15,754 bases of DNA from PHAA01 sp040217755 (GCA_040217755.1 JBEHWJ010000048.1:1-15754), one strand, 5' to 3'. Positions 1 through 7,334 are shown, numbered from the stretch's first letter. The notes: generated by a model not told the origin, from the letters alone. Program-made: numbers and translations.

Positions 1-75
1 CTGCTCGATTATTTGAAGAAAAACGATTTCGATCGTTATCGCAATATAGTAACCCGGCTGGGTCTACGCAGATAA
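1..75 (+). CDS. rpsO: 30S ribosomal protein S15, C-terminal end (partial)
   Basis: Only the last 24 codons are inside the window; they read LLDYLKKNDFDRYRNIVTRL and then GLRR followed by TAA. This is the characteristic S15 C-terminus (the family ends in LGLRR and is about 89 residues long). S15 is a primary 16S rRNA-binding protein of the small-subunit platform. The rpsO-pnp order is conserved across many bacteria, which supports both calls. The 5' part of the gene lies outside the window. Confidence 0.95.
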   Translation: MLDYLKKNDFDRYRNIVTRLGLRR

Positions 76-95
76 AGAGCGGAATGCCGCTCTTT
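74..95 (+). terminator. rpsO-pnp intergenic hairpin (weak terminator or processing site)
   Basis: A perfect 9-bp inverted repeat, aaagagcgg / ccgctcttt with loop aatg, starts on the last two bases of the rpsO stop codon. It is followed by aactttatatag, which lacks an uninterrupted T-run. It could be a leaky terminator that attenuates pnp, or a double-strand-specific RNase site. In E. coli the equivalent interval holds a terminator and an RNase III hairpin used for pnp autoregulation; a similar role here is an inference. Confidence 0.6.
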
Positions 96-116
96 AACTT
101 TATATAGTTTTCGAAA

Positions 117-132
117 GGAGGCAAATACCATC
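117..132 (+). promoter_or_regulatory. Ribosome binding site deciding the ATC start of pnp
   Basis: AAAGGAGG (114-121) lies 8 nt upstream of ATC at 130-132. No ATG, GTG or TTG occurs in frame between this Shine-Dalgarno and TTG 169, and TTG 169 has no Shine-Dalgarno at proper distance. The RBS position therefore points to ATC as the initiation codon. Confidence 0.7.
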
Positions 133-2247
133 GTCCATAAATACCAAACTCAGGTAGCCGGTCGTCCCTTGATAATCGAAGTGGGACAGGTTGCCAAGCA
201 AGCCAACGGTTCTGCCCTGGTCAGATACGGTGATACAGTCGTACTGGTGACCGCTACCGCATCCGCCCCCCGGGAAGGATTGGACTTCTTCCCTTTGATG
301 GTGGAGTATGAAGAAAAACAATACGCAGCCGGTAAGATACCGGGAGGGTTTATCAAACGCGAAGGCCGGGCCACCGAAAATGCCACATTGTCAGCGCGCC
401 AGATAGACCGGCCGATCAGACCGCTTTTCCCCAAGGCCTATAAGAATGACCTGCAGGTAGTGGCCACCATCCTGTCAGTGGAGAAAAACAATTCCCCGGA
501 CATCACCTCCATAATCGGAGCGTCGGTGGCCCTCGGAGTTTCCGACATACCTTTCGCAGGGCCGGTGGCGGCAGTCATCGTGGGCCTGGTCGATGGGCAG
601 CTGATCATCAATCCCACCGTCGAGCAGCATCATCAGAGCGATCTGCATCTGGTTGTGGCAGGCACCAAGGATGCCATCATGATGGTGGAGGGACATGCCC
701 GTGAAGTGCCGGAAGCCACAATGCTGGAGGCGATATTCTTCGGCCACGAAGAGATTAAGAAGATCGTGGCTTTCCTGGAGCCTATAGTGGCGGAATTGGG
801 CAAGCCCAAACGGGAAGTTCCGGTCATCCCTGTCAACGAAGAGATGGAGACTGCCGTCAGGGATTATTCTATCCCCATCCTGGAGGCAGCGGTCCTTAAT
901 CCAGATAAGAAAGCCCGGGAAGCCGAAATGGACAAGGCCCGGGATGCCATCCTGCAACATTTCGCCGACATCTATCCCGAAGAAGCTAAGCAGATCGCCG
1001 CCCTGGCCGATAAGCTCCTGAAGGAGATCGTCCGCAAAATGATCCTTGAAGACGGGGATCGGGTGGACGGCAGAAAGTTGGACGAGATAAGGCAGGTAAG
1101 CTGCGAAGTGGGCTTTTTGCCCCGGCCACATGGTTCAGCCCTGTTTACCCGCGGCCAGACCCAGGTGCTGTCAGTTACTACCCTGGGACCGCTCCGCGAG
1201 AATCAGCTCCTGGACGGTTTGGGGATTCAAGAGAGCAAGGAATATATTCACCACTACAACTTTCCCCCCTATAGCGTCGGTGAAACCAAGCCCATGCGCG
1301 GGCCCAGCCGCAGGGATATCGGTCACGGCGCCCTGGCCGAGAGAGCCTTGCTGGCGGTTATCCCCTCGACGGAGGAATTTCCCTATACCATCAGGGTCGT
1401 GTCTGAAGTACTGGAATCGAACGGTTCCAGCTCTATGGGGAGCGTATGCGGCAGCAGTCTTGCGCTGATGCACGCCGGTGTTCCCATCAAGGCCCCGGTA
1501 TCGGGGATCGCCATGGGGCTGGTCAAAGGTGAAGATAAATTTGCCATCCTGAGCGATATTCAAGGTATCGAGGACGCTCTGGGCGACATGGACTTCAAGT
1601 TGGCGGGTACTGCCAAAGGAGTCACTGCCCTGCAGATGGATATAAAGATCCGCGGCGTGGACCGGGAGATAGTCCAGGTAGCCCTGGGCAAGGCTCGCGA
1701 GGGACGGATGTTTATAATGGACATCATGCTCCAGGCCATCGACAAGCCCAATCCGGAACTGTCCCCCTACGCTCCCCAGATGATCCGCATGCAGATCAAT
1801 CCGGAAAAGATAAGAGAGATCATCGGCCCCGGGGGCAAAACCATCCACAAGATCGTGGCCGAGAGCGGCTGCAAGATCGACATCGAAGACGACGGGAGTC
1901 TCTTTATCATCGCTACCGACGAAGAAGGCGCCAAGAAGGCGCGTTTCCTGATCGAGTCCATCCTGGCCGATGTGGAAGTCGGCAAGGTGTATACCGGTAC
2001 GGTAAAACGGATCATGGACTTTGGCGCATTTGTGGAGATCATCCCCGGAGTTTTGGGAACCAGCGGCAAAGAGGGGCTGGTGCATATATCCCAATTGGAT
2101 GAGACCCGGGTGAATAAAGTCGAGGACGTTGTCAAAATAGGCGACAAGATCGATGTCAAGGTCACCGAGATAGACCGCCAGGGCCGGGTCAATCTTTCCC
2201 GTAAAGCGGTATTGAAGATGGCCAAGTCGGGAACCAATCCCAGCTAG
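130..2247 (+). CDS. pnp: Polyribonucleotide nucleotidyltransferase (PNPase)
   Basis: A phosphorolytic 3'-5' exoribonuclease that releases nucleoside diphosphates from RNA and acts in mRNA turnover. With the start chosen here it is 705 aa, normal for the family. Two RNase PH domains (roughly residues 1-220 and 320-545) flank an all-helical linker. The second domain carries RRDIGHGALAERAL and GDMDFKLAGT with the conserved acidic residues near 486-488. A KH domain follows (GPGG loop at about 566-569), then an S1 domain (about 618-690). The first in-frame ATG/GTG/TTG is TTG at 169, but that would remove conserved N-terminal sequence. The reading frame runs back to ATC at 130, 8 nt after a strong GGAGG (117-121), giving (M)VHKYQTQVAGRPLIIEVG, a normal PNPase N-terminus. 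I therefore place the start at the non-canonical ATC. A base error changing ATG to ATC is the alternative. Confidence 0.95.
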   Translation: MVHKYQTQVAGRPLIIEVGQVAKQANGSALVRYGDTVVLVTATASAPREGLDFFPLMVEYEEKQYAAGKIPGGFIKREGRATENATLSARQIDRPIRPLFPKAYKNDLQVVATILSVEKNNSPDITSIIGASVALGVSDIPFAGPVAAVIVGLVDGQLIINPTVEQHHQSDLHLVVAGTKDAIMMVEGHAREVPEATMLEAIFFGHEEIKKIVAFLEPIVAELGKPKREVPVIPVNEEMETAVRDYSIPILEAAVLNPDKKAREAEMDKARDAILQHFADIYPEEAKQIAALADKLLKEIVRKMILEDGDRVDGRKLDEIRQVSCEVGFLPRPHGSALFTRGQTQVLSVTTLGPLRENQLLDGLGIQESKEYIHHYNFPPYSVGETKPMRGPSRRDIGHGALAERALLAVIPSTEEFPYTIRVVSEVLESNGSSSMGSVCGSSLALMHAGVPIKAPVSGIAMGLVKGEDKFAILSDIQGIEDALGDMDFKLAGTAKGVTALQMDIKIRGVDREIVQVALGKAREGRMFIMDIMLQAIDKPNPELSPYAPQMIRMQINPEKIREIIGPGGKTIHKIVAESGCKIDIEDDGSLFIIATDEEGAKKARFLIESILADVEVGKVYTGTVKRIMDFGAFVEIIPGVLGTSGKEGLVHISQLDETRVNKVEDVVKIGDKIDVKVTEIDRQGRVNLSRKAVLKMAKSGTNPS

Positions 2248-2265
2248 AATCAAATAATACAAGTT

Positions 2266-2303
2266 TTTGCCGATCAGGGTCCCGTGTCGGCCGGATCGGC
2301 AAA
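2266..2303. other. Stem-loop downstream of pnp
   Basis: A perfect 10-bp inverted repeat, tttgccgatc / gatcggcaaa, encloses an 18-nt GC-rich loop. Neither side has a clear T-run (aataaaacc follows on the plus strand), so it is not a convincing intrinsic terminator. It may be a 3'-end stabilising or processing structure for the pnp transcript. Confidence 0.45.
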
Positions 2304-2335
2304 TAAAACCGAATAGTAGTGCTCACTGCCGAATA

Positions 2336-2351
2336 TTATTTACGTAAATAA
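2336..2351. promoter_or_regulatory. 16-bp perfect palindrome, candidate operator before vanW
   Basis: The sequence ttatttacgtaaataa is perfectly self-complementary. It lies in the AT-rich part of the 144-nt gap between pnp and the VanW-domain gene, about 40 nt upstream of that gene's ATG/Shine-Dalgarno. Its size and position suit a dimeric transcription-factor operator. I cannot name the regulator, and I found no convincing -35/-10 pair next to it. Confidence 0.35.
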
Positions 2352-2402
2352 GATTGAGGCGGTGGGTATTATTTTTTTAGGAAAGGGTTTCATGTTTTTC
2401 GA

Positions 2403-3230
2403 TTGGACAGCCGAGCCCTTTTTCTTTTGGCCTTTTTTGGCAGTCTGACCTTTATATCCAGCTGGGTGGACAAAATGGAACGGGATGCCTTCGGGGCAAA
2501 ATCCGGGGTAAGCGTGGAAGGCGTAATAGTGGAACGACTGCTGCCGGGGGAATTGGAGGAGGTGGTGCGGGGGATCGCTCTCCAATACCAGAAGTTGCCG
2601 GTTGAACCCAGACTGGATAAACAAACGGGCCTCATCATCAGCGAAGAGATCGGATATACGGTAGATATAGAAGCCACCTTGGCCCGGCTTCGCGCTTGCC
2701 AACCGGGGGAGAACGTAGAACTGAGAAAAATAGTGCTGGCTCCCCGGCACCGGGGGGTCGAGATCAAAAATGCGCAGCAGACAGTGATCGGCAGCTACTC
2801 GACCTGGTTTCATGGCAGCCCGGCCCGCTATCAGAATATCGCCACGGCCATGAGAAGCGTCAACAATACCCTGTTGTGGCCGGATCAGGTATTTTCATTC
2901 AATGAGTTTATCGGACCCCGTACGCCGGAACGAGGCTACCTGCCTGCACCGGTAATTCTTAACGGCGACCTGGATGTCGGCTATGGGGGCGGGGTGTGCC
3001 AGGTGTCCAGCACCATCTATAACGCCGCTTTAGCCGCCAACCTGACGATCATCGAACGCCACAGCCACAGTAAGCCGGTCCACTATGTGCCCGAAGGACG
3101 TGATGCTGCCGTCGATTACGGCGGAGTTGACCTCAAGTTCAAGAATAACCGCAGTACGGCGGTGATTATAAAGTCTTCATTATATAACGGGCGGCTTTAT
3201 ATCGAATTGAGAGGAGCGGAGCAGACTTGA
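2403..3230 (+). CDS. VanW-domain protein, N-terminal membrane segment
   Basis: A secreted or membrane-anchored protein of about 275 aa. Residues about 5-22 are hydrophobic (signal anchor). A short region (about 35-115) resembles the peptidoglycan-binding module that precedes VanW domains. The VanW domain (about 128-265) carries the hallmark GYGGGVCQVSSTIYNAAL with Cys199. YoaR-type relatives are usually longer (about 450 aa, with more N-terminal modules), so this is a short version. The biochemical role of the family is not settled. The name comes from vancomycin-resistance clusters, but a lone VanW without van genes does not indicate resistance. The start is uncertain: TTG 2403 is the first usable in-frame codon but lies 15 nt from the nearest SD-like AGGAAAGGG. 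ATG 2392, 9 nt after AGGA (2379-2382), is ideally placed but one frame off, reaching a stop at 2448. See finding. The stop overlaps the next gene (TTGA). Confidence 0.8.
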   Translation: MDSRALFLLAFFGSLTFISSWVDKMERDAFGAKSGVSVEGVIVERLLPGELEEVVRGIALQYQKLPVEPRLDKQTGLIISEEIGYTVDIEATLARLRACQPGENVELRKIVLAPRHRGVEIKNAQQTVIGSYSTWFHGSPARYQNIATAMRSVNNTLLWPDQVFSFNEFIGPRTPERGYLPAPVILNGDLDVGYGGGVCQVSSTIYNAALAANLTIIERHSHSKPVHYVPEGRDAAVDYGGVDLKFKNNRSTAVIIKSSLYNGRLYIELRGAEQT

Positions 3231-3970
3231 AATTCTGGGTTTTAAAACGAAAAACGGCGATTGCCGCAATCGGCGTAGTCCTGATGGTTCTGGTGGCAGG
3301 GGTGATATTCTATACCTATGCCCTCAAGGACCGAAGCGTTGCGGCCGGGGGGCCGGAGCCCATATTCCAAGGCAATACCGGGAGCAAAATGGTAGCCATA
3401 ACCGTGAACGTGGATTGGGGGGAAGAATTTCTGCCCGCCATGTTAACCGAATTCAAAAAGAACAACGCCCAAGTGACGTTTTTCGTGACCGGGCGGTGGG
3501 CCGAAAAAAATGCTGATATGCTTCAACAAATGGCCCAGGCTGGCCACAGCGTCCAGAATCATGGCTACCGCCATGTTCATTTCAACGCTCTGGGGACGGA
3601 AGAGATCGGCTCCGAAATCAAGAAAGCCGAAGAAATCATATTCAATATAACCGGGCAGAAGTCGTCCTTCTTCGCCTCGCCCTACGGGGAATATAATCCC
3701 CGCCTGGTCCAGGCGGTCAACGGGATTGGCTACCAGTACATCATGTGGAGTGTCGACACCATCGACTGGCAGAAGCCGGCCCCGGAGACTATCGTCAACC
3801 GGGTGATGAAGAAGGTCCACAATGACGCCATCATACTGATGCATCCCACCGAACCGACGGTGAAAGCCCTGCCGACCCTGTTGGGCCAACTGCAGGCCCA
3901 GGGTTACCAGATGGTCTCGATTGACAAGATTACTGCCGGTAAGAGCGATGGCCAAAATGACGCCAATTAA
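3227..3970 (+). CDS. ylxY: YlxY-like sporulation polysaccharide deacetylase (CE4), degenerate active site
   Basis: A 247-aa protein with an N-terminal membrane anchor (about 9-31) and a NodB/CE4 polysaccharide deacetylase domain (about 54-235). Family members remove acetyl groups from peptidoglycan or chitin-like sugars. The position between pnp and the M16 peptidase gene matches B. subtilis ylxY, whose family is confined to endospore formers. Conserved parts: the metal-binding region NHGYRH (His112, His116), DTIDW (177-181) and LMH (His206). Changed parts: motif 1, usually TFDD, reads TVNVD (59-63), so the catalytic Asp is Asn61; motif 3, usually RPPYG, reads ASPYG (150-154), losing the Arg. 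It may be inactive or altered, perhaps a binding or structural protein. The start is TTG 3227, 10 nt after GAGGAG (3211-3216), overlapping the vanW stop by 4 nt. Confidence 0.88.
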   Translation: MKFWVLKRKTAIAAIGVVLMVLVAGVIFYTYALKDRSVAAGGPEPIFQGNTGSKMVAITVNVDWGEEFLPAMLTEFKKNNAQVTFFVTGRWAEKNADMLQQMAQAGHSVQNHGYRHVHFNALGTEEIGSEIKKAEEIIFNITGQKSSFFASPYGEYNPRLVQAVNGIGYQYIMWSVDTIDWQKPAPETIVNRVMKKVHNDAIILMHPTEPTVKALPTLLGQLQAQGYQMVSIDKITAGKSDGQNDAN

Positions 3971-5123
3971 GCTCTGCCAAAGGATTTGGGCTCTGGCGGC
4001 CCTTATATTCATAGCTGGCTGGTTAAATCCCGCGCCGGTCACAGCCGCCCCCCGCCTGACTTCCCAATACTACTGTCTGGTTGATGCGGAGAGCGGTCAG
4101 TATATACACGGCAAGAACGCCAATGTCGAAAGGCCCATGGCCAGTACCACCAAGATAATGACCGCCATACTGGTATTAGAGTACGCCAACCTGGACGAGG
4201 TGGCAACGGTTAGCGCCACTGCCGACCGGACGGCCGAATACACTATCGGTTTGCGAACCGGTCAGAAGCTGCCGGTCGGGGAATTGCTGAAAGTCGCCCT
4301 TATCCGTTCGGCCAATGATGCGGCGGTGGTGTTGGCCGAGCACGTGGCTGGCGATGAACAATTTTTCGCCTATCTGATGTCCAAAAAGGCTTTCCTGATC
4401 GGCGCCCCCAATACCAGATTTCAAAACGCTTCCGGTCTCCCGGCCAAGAACCATTACAGCACCGCCTACGACCTGGCGCAAATAGGACGGTATGCGGTCG
4501 CCAAGCCAGTTATCAAGGAATTGGTGAGTACCGTGCAGACTACCTTTAAACATCCTGCCTACCTGCAGCCACTGACCATAAGGAATACCAATGCCGCCTT
4601 GCTGGTAGGGTACCGAGGGGCGGACGGCATCAAGACCGGTACCACCGACGATGCCGGCAAATGCCTGGTGGCTTCCTCTACCCGCGGGGAGCGGAGCCTG
4701 ATCGCGGTGGTACTGAAATCTGGTGATCGTCAGGGCGACTGTATGAGGTTGATGGATTATGGATATCAGAGCACCGCCCGCCAGAAAATTCTGGACCACC
4801 AGCAATCCTTCAAGAGCCTGAAGGTAAACTACGGTGAGCCAGCCTGGGCCGAGGTGGTGACCGCCGGTGATGTGTGGTTGTGGCAGGGGGAGGATATAGA
4901 TGACATTGAAAAAATCGTGCGCTTACAATATAATCTTGATGCACCGATAATGAAGGATCAGGTCTTGGGTGAAGTAGACGTTTATATCAATGACCGCTAT
5001 TTTCGGAGCGTGGCTCTGGTCAGCCAGAACCATATCTGCAGACAACCGTGGTTGGGGGAGAGACTCATGAAACAGTGGATCGAAAACATCAGGGCTGGCC
5101 GGGATGACCCCAACGGATCCTGA
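3948..5123 (+). CDS. dacF: D-alanyl-D-alanine carboxypeptidase (DacF/PBP5-like, peptidase S11)
   Basis: A serine D,D-carboxypeptidase that trims the terminal D-Ala from peptidoglycan stem pentapeptides outside the membrane and so limits cross-linking. About 391 aa. A signal peptide (about 8-34, ending near AAP) precedes the S11 domain with all three active-site motifs: STTK (Ser66-Lys69), SAN (121-123) and KTGTT (229-233). A C-terminal domain follows; its end (WLGERLMKQWIENI) could be the amphipathic membrane-anchoring helix typical of these proteins. The start is ambiguous: ATG 3948 and ATG 3957 both lie inside the end of ylxY with only a weak upstream SD (ggtaag), suggesting translational coupling. 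The placement with a deacetylase and a VanW protein suggests joint wall or spore-cortex remodelling (inference). The exact orthology to dacF is uncertain; dacB-type is the alternative. Confidence 0.9.
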   Translation: MAKMTPIKLCQRIWALAALIFIAGWLNPAPVTAAPRLTSQYYCLVDAESGQYIHGKNANVERPMASTTKIMTAILVLEYANLDEVATVSATADRTAEYTIGLRTGQKLPVGELLKVALIRSANDAAVVLAEHVAGDEQFFAYLMSKKAFLIGAPNTRFQNASGLPAKNHYSTAYDLAQIGRYAVAKPVIKELVSTVQTTFKHPAYLQPLTIRNTNAALLVGYRGADGIKTGTTDDAGKCLVASSTRGERSLIAVVLKSGDRQGDCMRLMDYGYQSTARQKILDHQQSFKSLKVNYGEPAWAEVVTAGDVWLWQGEDIDDIEKIVRLQYNLDAPIMKDQVLGEVDVYINDRYFRSVALVSQNHICRQPWLGERLMKQWIENIRAGRDDPNGS

Positions 5124-5139
5124 GAATGGAGGAACAAAG

Positions 5140-6417
5140 GTGATATACAGATGGGAGCTTGGCAATGGTGCCGAGCTGGTAGCAGAGGACATACCCTACG
5201 TTAAATCCGCGGCGGTAGGGATATATATCAAGGTCGGATCGCGATACGAGACTCCCAGTCTGGCAGGTGCCAGTCATTTTATTGAGCATATGCTTTTTAA
5301 AGGCACCCCGGACCGGACTGCCCGGGATATAGCCGAAAGCATGGAGAGCATGGGCGGCCAGTTGAATGCCTACACCGCCAAAGAGCACACCTGCTTCTAT
5401 GCCCGCACCCTGGACGAGGATATCTTTACGGCGGTGGACATCCTGTTCGACATGGTGTTCAATTCGTCACTGGCTCCCAGCGATTTTGACGTGGAAAGGC
5501 AAGTCATTATTGAAGAGATCAATATGTATGAAGACACTCCCGATGAGCTGATCCATGATATATTTGCCCGTAAATTCTGGGAAGGCCATAACTTGGGCAA
5601 TTCCATCCTGGGCTCATCCATATCGATCGGAGCGATGGACCGGGAAGAACTCTATAATTACTATCGGCAATACTACGTACCCAGTAATATGGTAATCTCC
5701 GTGGCCGGAAACATCGAACCCCTCAGGATCAAGGATTACATAGGGGATAAACTGGGCATGTATGGAGGCCAGATTCCGGTAGACTTATTGGAACCACCGT
5801 ATCTAAACCAGCCCTTCATCCAAATGGTGCCCAAAGATGTCGAGCAACTGCAGATCTGTATGGGTGTACCCGGTCTGTCTTACCACGACGAGGACCGTTT
5901 CGCCCAAAATGTAATGAACAGCATCCTGGGCGGGGGCATGAGTTCGCGGTTATTCCAGAAATTGCGGGAGGAATTGGGACTGGCCTATTCGGTGTACTCC
6001 TATCCAGCCAGTTACTCGGACACAGGCATGTTAAGCATATATATAGGAACCAGCCCCGCTCATATCGATAAATTCTGCCGCAATCTTCATGAACAGATAG
6101 AACAATTTGTGGAGCAGGGCGTCACTGCCGAGGAGGTCAGCCGCACCCAGAAGCTGATGAAGTCCAGCCTTTCGCTGGGTCTGGAAAGTGTTATGGGCCG
6201 CATGACGCGTATCGGCAAGGCGGTGATGATGTACGACGACATCATGACCCTGGAGGAAATAATCAGCCGGATATATGCGGTCGATGCCGGCATGATCCAG
6301 GGTATGGCCAGAAAGCTGTTTAACGGTCAGCCCTTCTCCATCGCCGCGATTGGGAGTGAAGCCGCCCTGCCCGTGGTGGAGCAGGAACTGGCCCAGTGGT
6401 GGGGTAACCAGCGATGA
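5140..6417 (+). CDS. mlpA: M16-family zinc metallopeptidase (YmxG/MlpA-like)
   Basis: A 425-aa pitrilysin/mitochondrial-processing-peptidase-like protein. The inverted zinc motif HFIEH (His46, Glu49, His50) and a distal Glu at about 126 in VIIEEI form the expected HxxEH(x)75E site, so it should be an active peptidase. A second M16 domain occupies the C-terminal half. There is no signal peptide, so it is probably cytoplasmic. The position after ylxY and before ymxH matches B. subtilis mlpA (ymxG), whose product affects extracellular protease and sporulation-related gene control. The start is GTG 5140, 7 nt after GGAGG (5128-5132), giving (M)IYRWELGNGAELV, a normal family N-terminus. ATG 5104 is upstream but lacks an SD and would overlap dacF. 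The 3' end overlaps dut by ATGA. Confidence 0.93.
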   Translation: MIYRWELGNGAELVAEDIPYVKSAAVGIYIKVGSRYETPSLAGASHFIEHMLFKGTPDRTARDIAESMESMGGQLNAYTAKEHTCFYARTLDEDIFTAVDILFDMVFNSSLAPSDFDVERQVIIEEINMYEDTPDELIHDIFARKFWEGHNLGNSILGSSISIGAMDREELYNYYRQYYVPSNMVISVAGNIEPLRIKDYIGDKLGMYGGQIPVDLLEPPYLNQPFIQMVPKDVEQLQICMGVPGLSYHDEDRFAQNVMNSILGGGMSSRLFQKLREELGLAYSVYSYPASYSDTGMLSIYIGTSPAHIDKFCRNLHEQIEQFVEQGVTAEEVSRTQKLMKSSLSLGLESVMGRMTRIGKAVMMYDDIMTLEEIISRIYAVDAGMIQGMARKLFNGQPFSIAAIGSEAALPVVEQELAQWWGNQR

Positions 6418-6851
6418 GAGTACAGATATGCCGCCTCCATTCATTCGATTTGCCTTTGCCCCGTTTCATGACCCCAGGGGCGGTGGGCATGGATATCTAT
6501 GCCGCCAATAGAGAGCCGGTGGTAATCGGGGTGGGGCAGAGGGTGTTGGTGCCCACCGGAATAGCATTGGCCCTCCCCCCAGGCTATGAAGCCCAGATCC
6601 GGCCCCGCAGCGGCCTGGCCCTCAATCACGGCATAACCCTTCTCAATACACCGGGGACCATCGACTCCGATTACCGGGGGGAAATCAAGCTTATTGTTAT
6701 AAATCTGGGGGACAAAGAGTATACATTACTCAGGGGAGAAAGGATCGCCCAGATGGTCTTTTCCCCGGTGACGAAGCCGGAGTTGATCGAGGTGGAAATG
6801 CTCGGCGGCACCGAACGAGGAGCGGGGGGGTTTGGGCACACCGGTATTTAG
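6414..6851 (+). CDS. dut: dUTP diphosphatase (dUTPase)
   Basis: Hydrolyses dUTP to dUMP and pyrophosphate, keeping uracil out of DNA and supplying dUMP for thymidylate synthesis. At 145 aa it has normal homotrimeric dUTPase length. All five motifs are present: AVGMDIYA (23-30), PRSG (64-67), NTPGTIDSDYRGEI with catalytic-type Asp84 and Tyr87, RGERIAQMVF (107-116), and the C-terminal glycine-rich RGAGGFGHTG (135-144) that closes over the nucleotide. The ATG overlaps the M16 stop (ATGA), implying translational coupling. Confidence 0.97.
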   Translation: MRVQICRLHSFDLPLPRFMTPGAVGMDIYAANREPVVIGVGQRVLVPTGIALALPPGYEAQIRPRSGLALNHGITLLNTPGTIDSDYRGEIKLIVINLGDKEYTLLRGERIAQMVFSPVTKPELIEVEMLGGTERGAGGFGHTGI

Positions 6852-6863
6852 GGGGTAGGAAAG

Positions 6864-7133
6864 ATGCGGCTGAACGATTTGGTGGGAAAAGAGATGGTCA
6901 ATATTTACGACGGGATGAGGATGGGCACGGTGGGCGAGTCTGACCTGCTCCTGGATCAGGAGACCGGAAACATCGTCTCCATCATCTTGCCCAACCGGGG
7001 CAACATGTTGAATTTCTGGACGGATCGTCAGAAACTGGTCATACCCTGGGAAGCCGTCAAAAAGATCGGCCGCGAAGTGATCGTGGTGGAGCTGGACAAC
7101 ACCCATATGCGCCTGAAAAACAATTCCATTTGA
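6864..7133 (+). CDS. ymxH: YlmC/YmxH-family PRC-barrel sporulation-associated protein
   Basis: An 89-aa single-domain protein of the YlmC/YmxH PRC-barrel family: MRLNDLVGKEMVNIYDG at the start and PWEAVKKIGREVIVVEL near the end. The molecular function is unknown. The family is common in endospore formers, and in B. subtilis ymxH also follows the M16 peptidase gene. ATG 6864 follows TAGGAA by a short spacer, 12 nt after dut. In Bacillus the dipicolinate synthase genes come soon after; here the block ends with a terminator and guaB follows. Confidence 0.9.
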   Translation: MRLNDLVGKEMVNIYDGMRMGTVGESDLLLDQETGNIVSIILPNRGNMLNFWTDRQKLVIPWEAVKKIGREVIVVELDNTHMRLKNNSI

Positions 7134-7181
7134 TTACTGCCGGGTGCCAAAGGCCCGACCGGTCCCGCAGCAGGTAACAAG

Positions 7182-7230
7182 AACCGTCCTGCCGTACAAT
7201 CAGTTGTACATAAACAGGGCGGTTTTCTCT
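7182..7230 (+). terminator. Intrinsic terminator after ymxH
   Basis: A two-part hairpin: outer arms aaccgtcctg (7182-7191) / cagggcggtt (7215-7224), with one G-U pair, and inner arms gtacaa (7194-7199) / ttgtac (7204-7209). The T-rich tract ttttctctt follows from 7223. It closes the rpsO/pnp-ymxH block. The preceding bases 7136-7178 also contain GC-rich pairing (cgggtgcc / ggcccg). Confidence 0.75.
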
Positions 7231-7275
7231 TGCCATGGCTTTATGGTCATCCCCACCTGTGATTTGGCACTTGTA

Positions 7276-7302
7276 TTGATAAATGGATTACAATAGTATA
7301 AT
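7276..7302 (+). promoter_or_regulatory. Sigma-A promoter for guaB
   Basis: TTGATA (7276-7281) and a perfect TATAAT (7297-7302) are separated by 15 bp, somewhat short. The region is AT-rich and just upstream of the guaB SD. This predicts a leader of only about 25 nt. I see no purine riboswitch in the gap. Confidence 0.65.
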
Positions 7303-7334
7303 ATTATTTGAAATTTTACAAGGAGGCCAAATCA

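Noticed and set aside
1171..2262. Long minus-strand open frame (363 codons) opposite pnp
   Set aside because: It is antisense to the best-conserved PNPase domains, has no SD or recognisable domain, and reflects codon bias of pnp.
2403..3230. VanW as evidence for glycopeptide resistance
   Set aside because: No vanH/vanA/vanX, vanR/vanS or related genes are present; VanW domains are widespread in Firmicutes without resistance.
5104..5139. ATG 5104 as start of the M16 peptidase
   Set aside because: It lacks an SD and overlaps dacF; GTG 5140 has a strong GGAGG and gives the expected family N-terminus.
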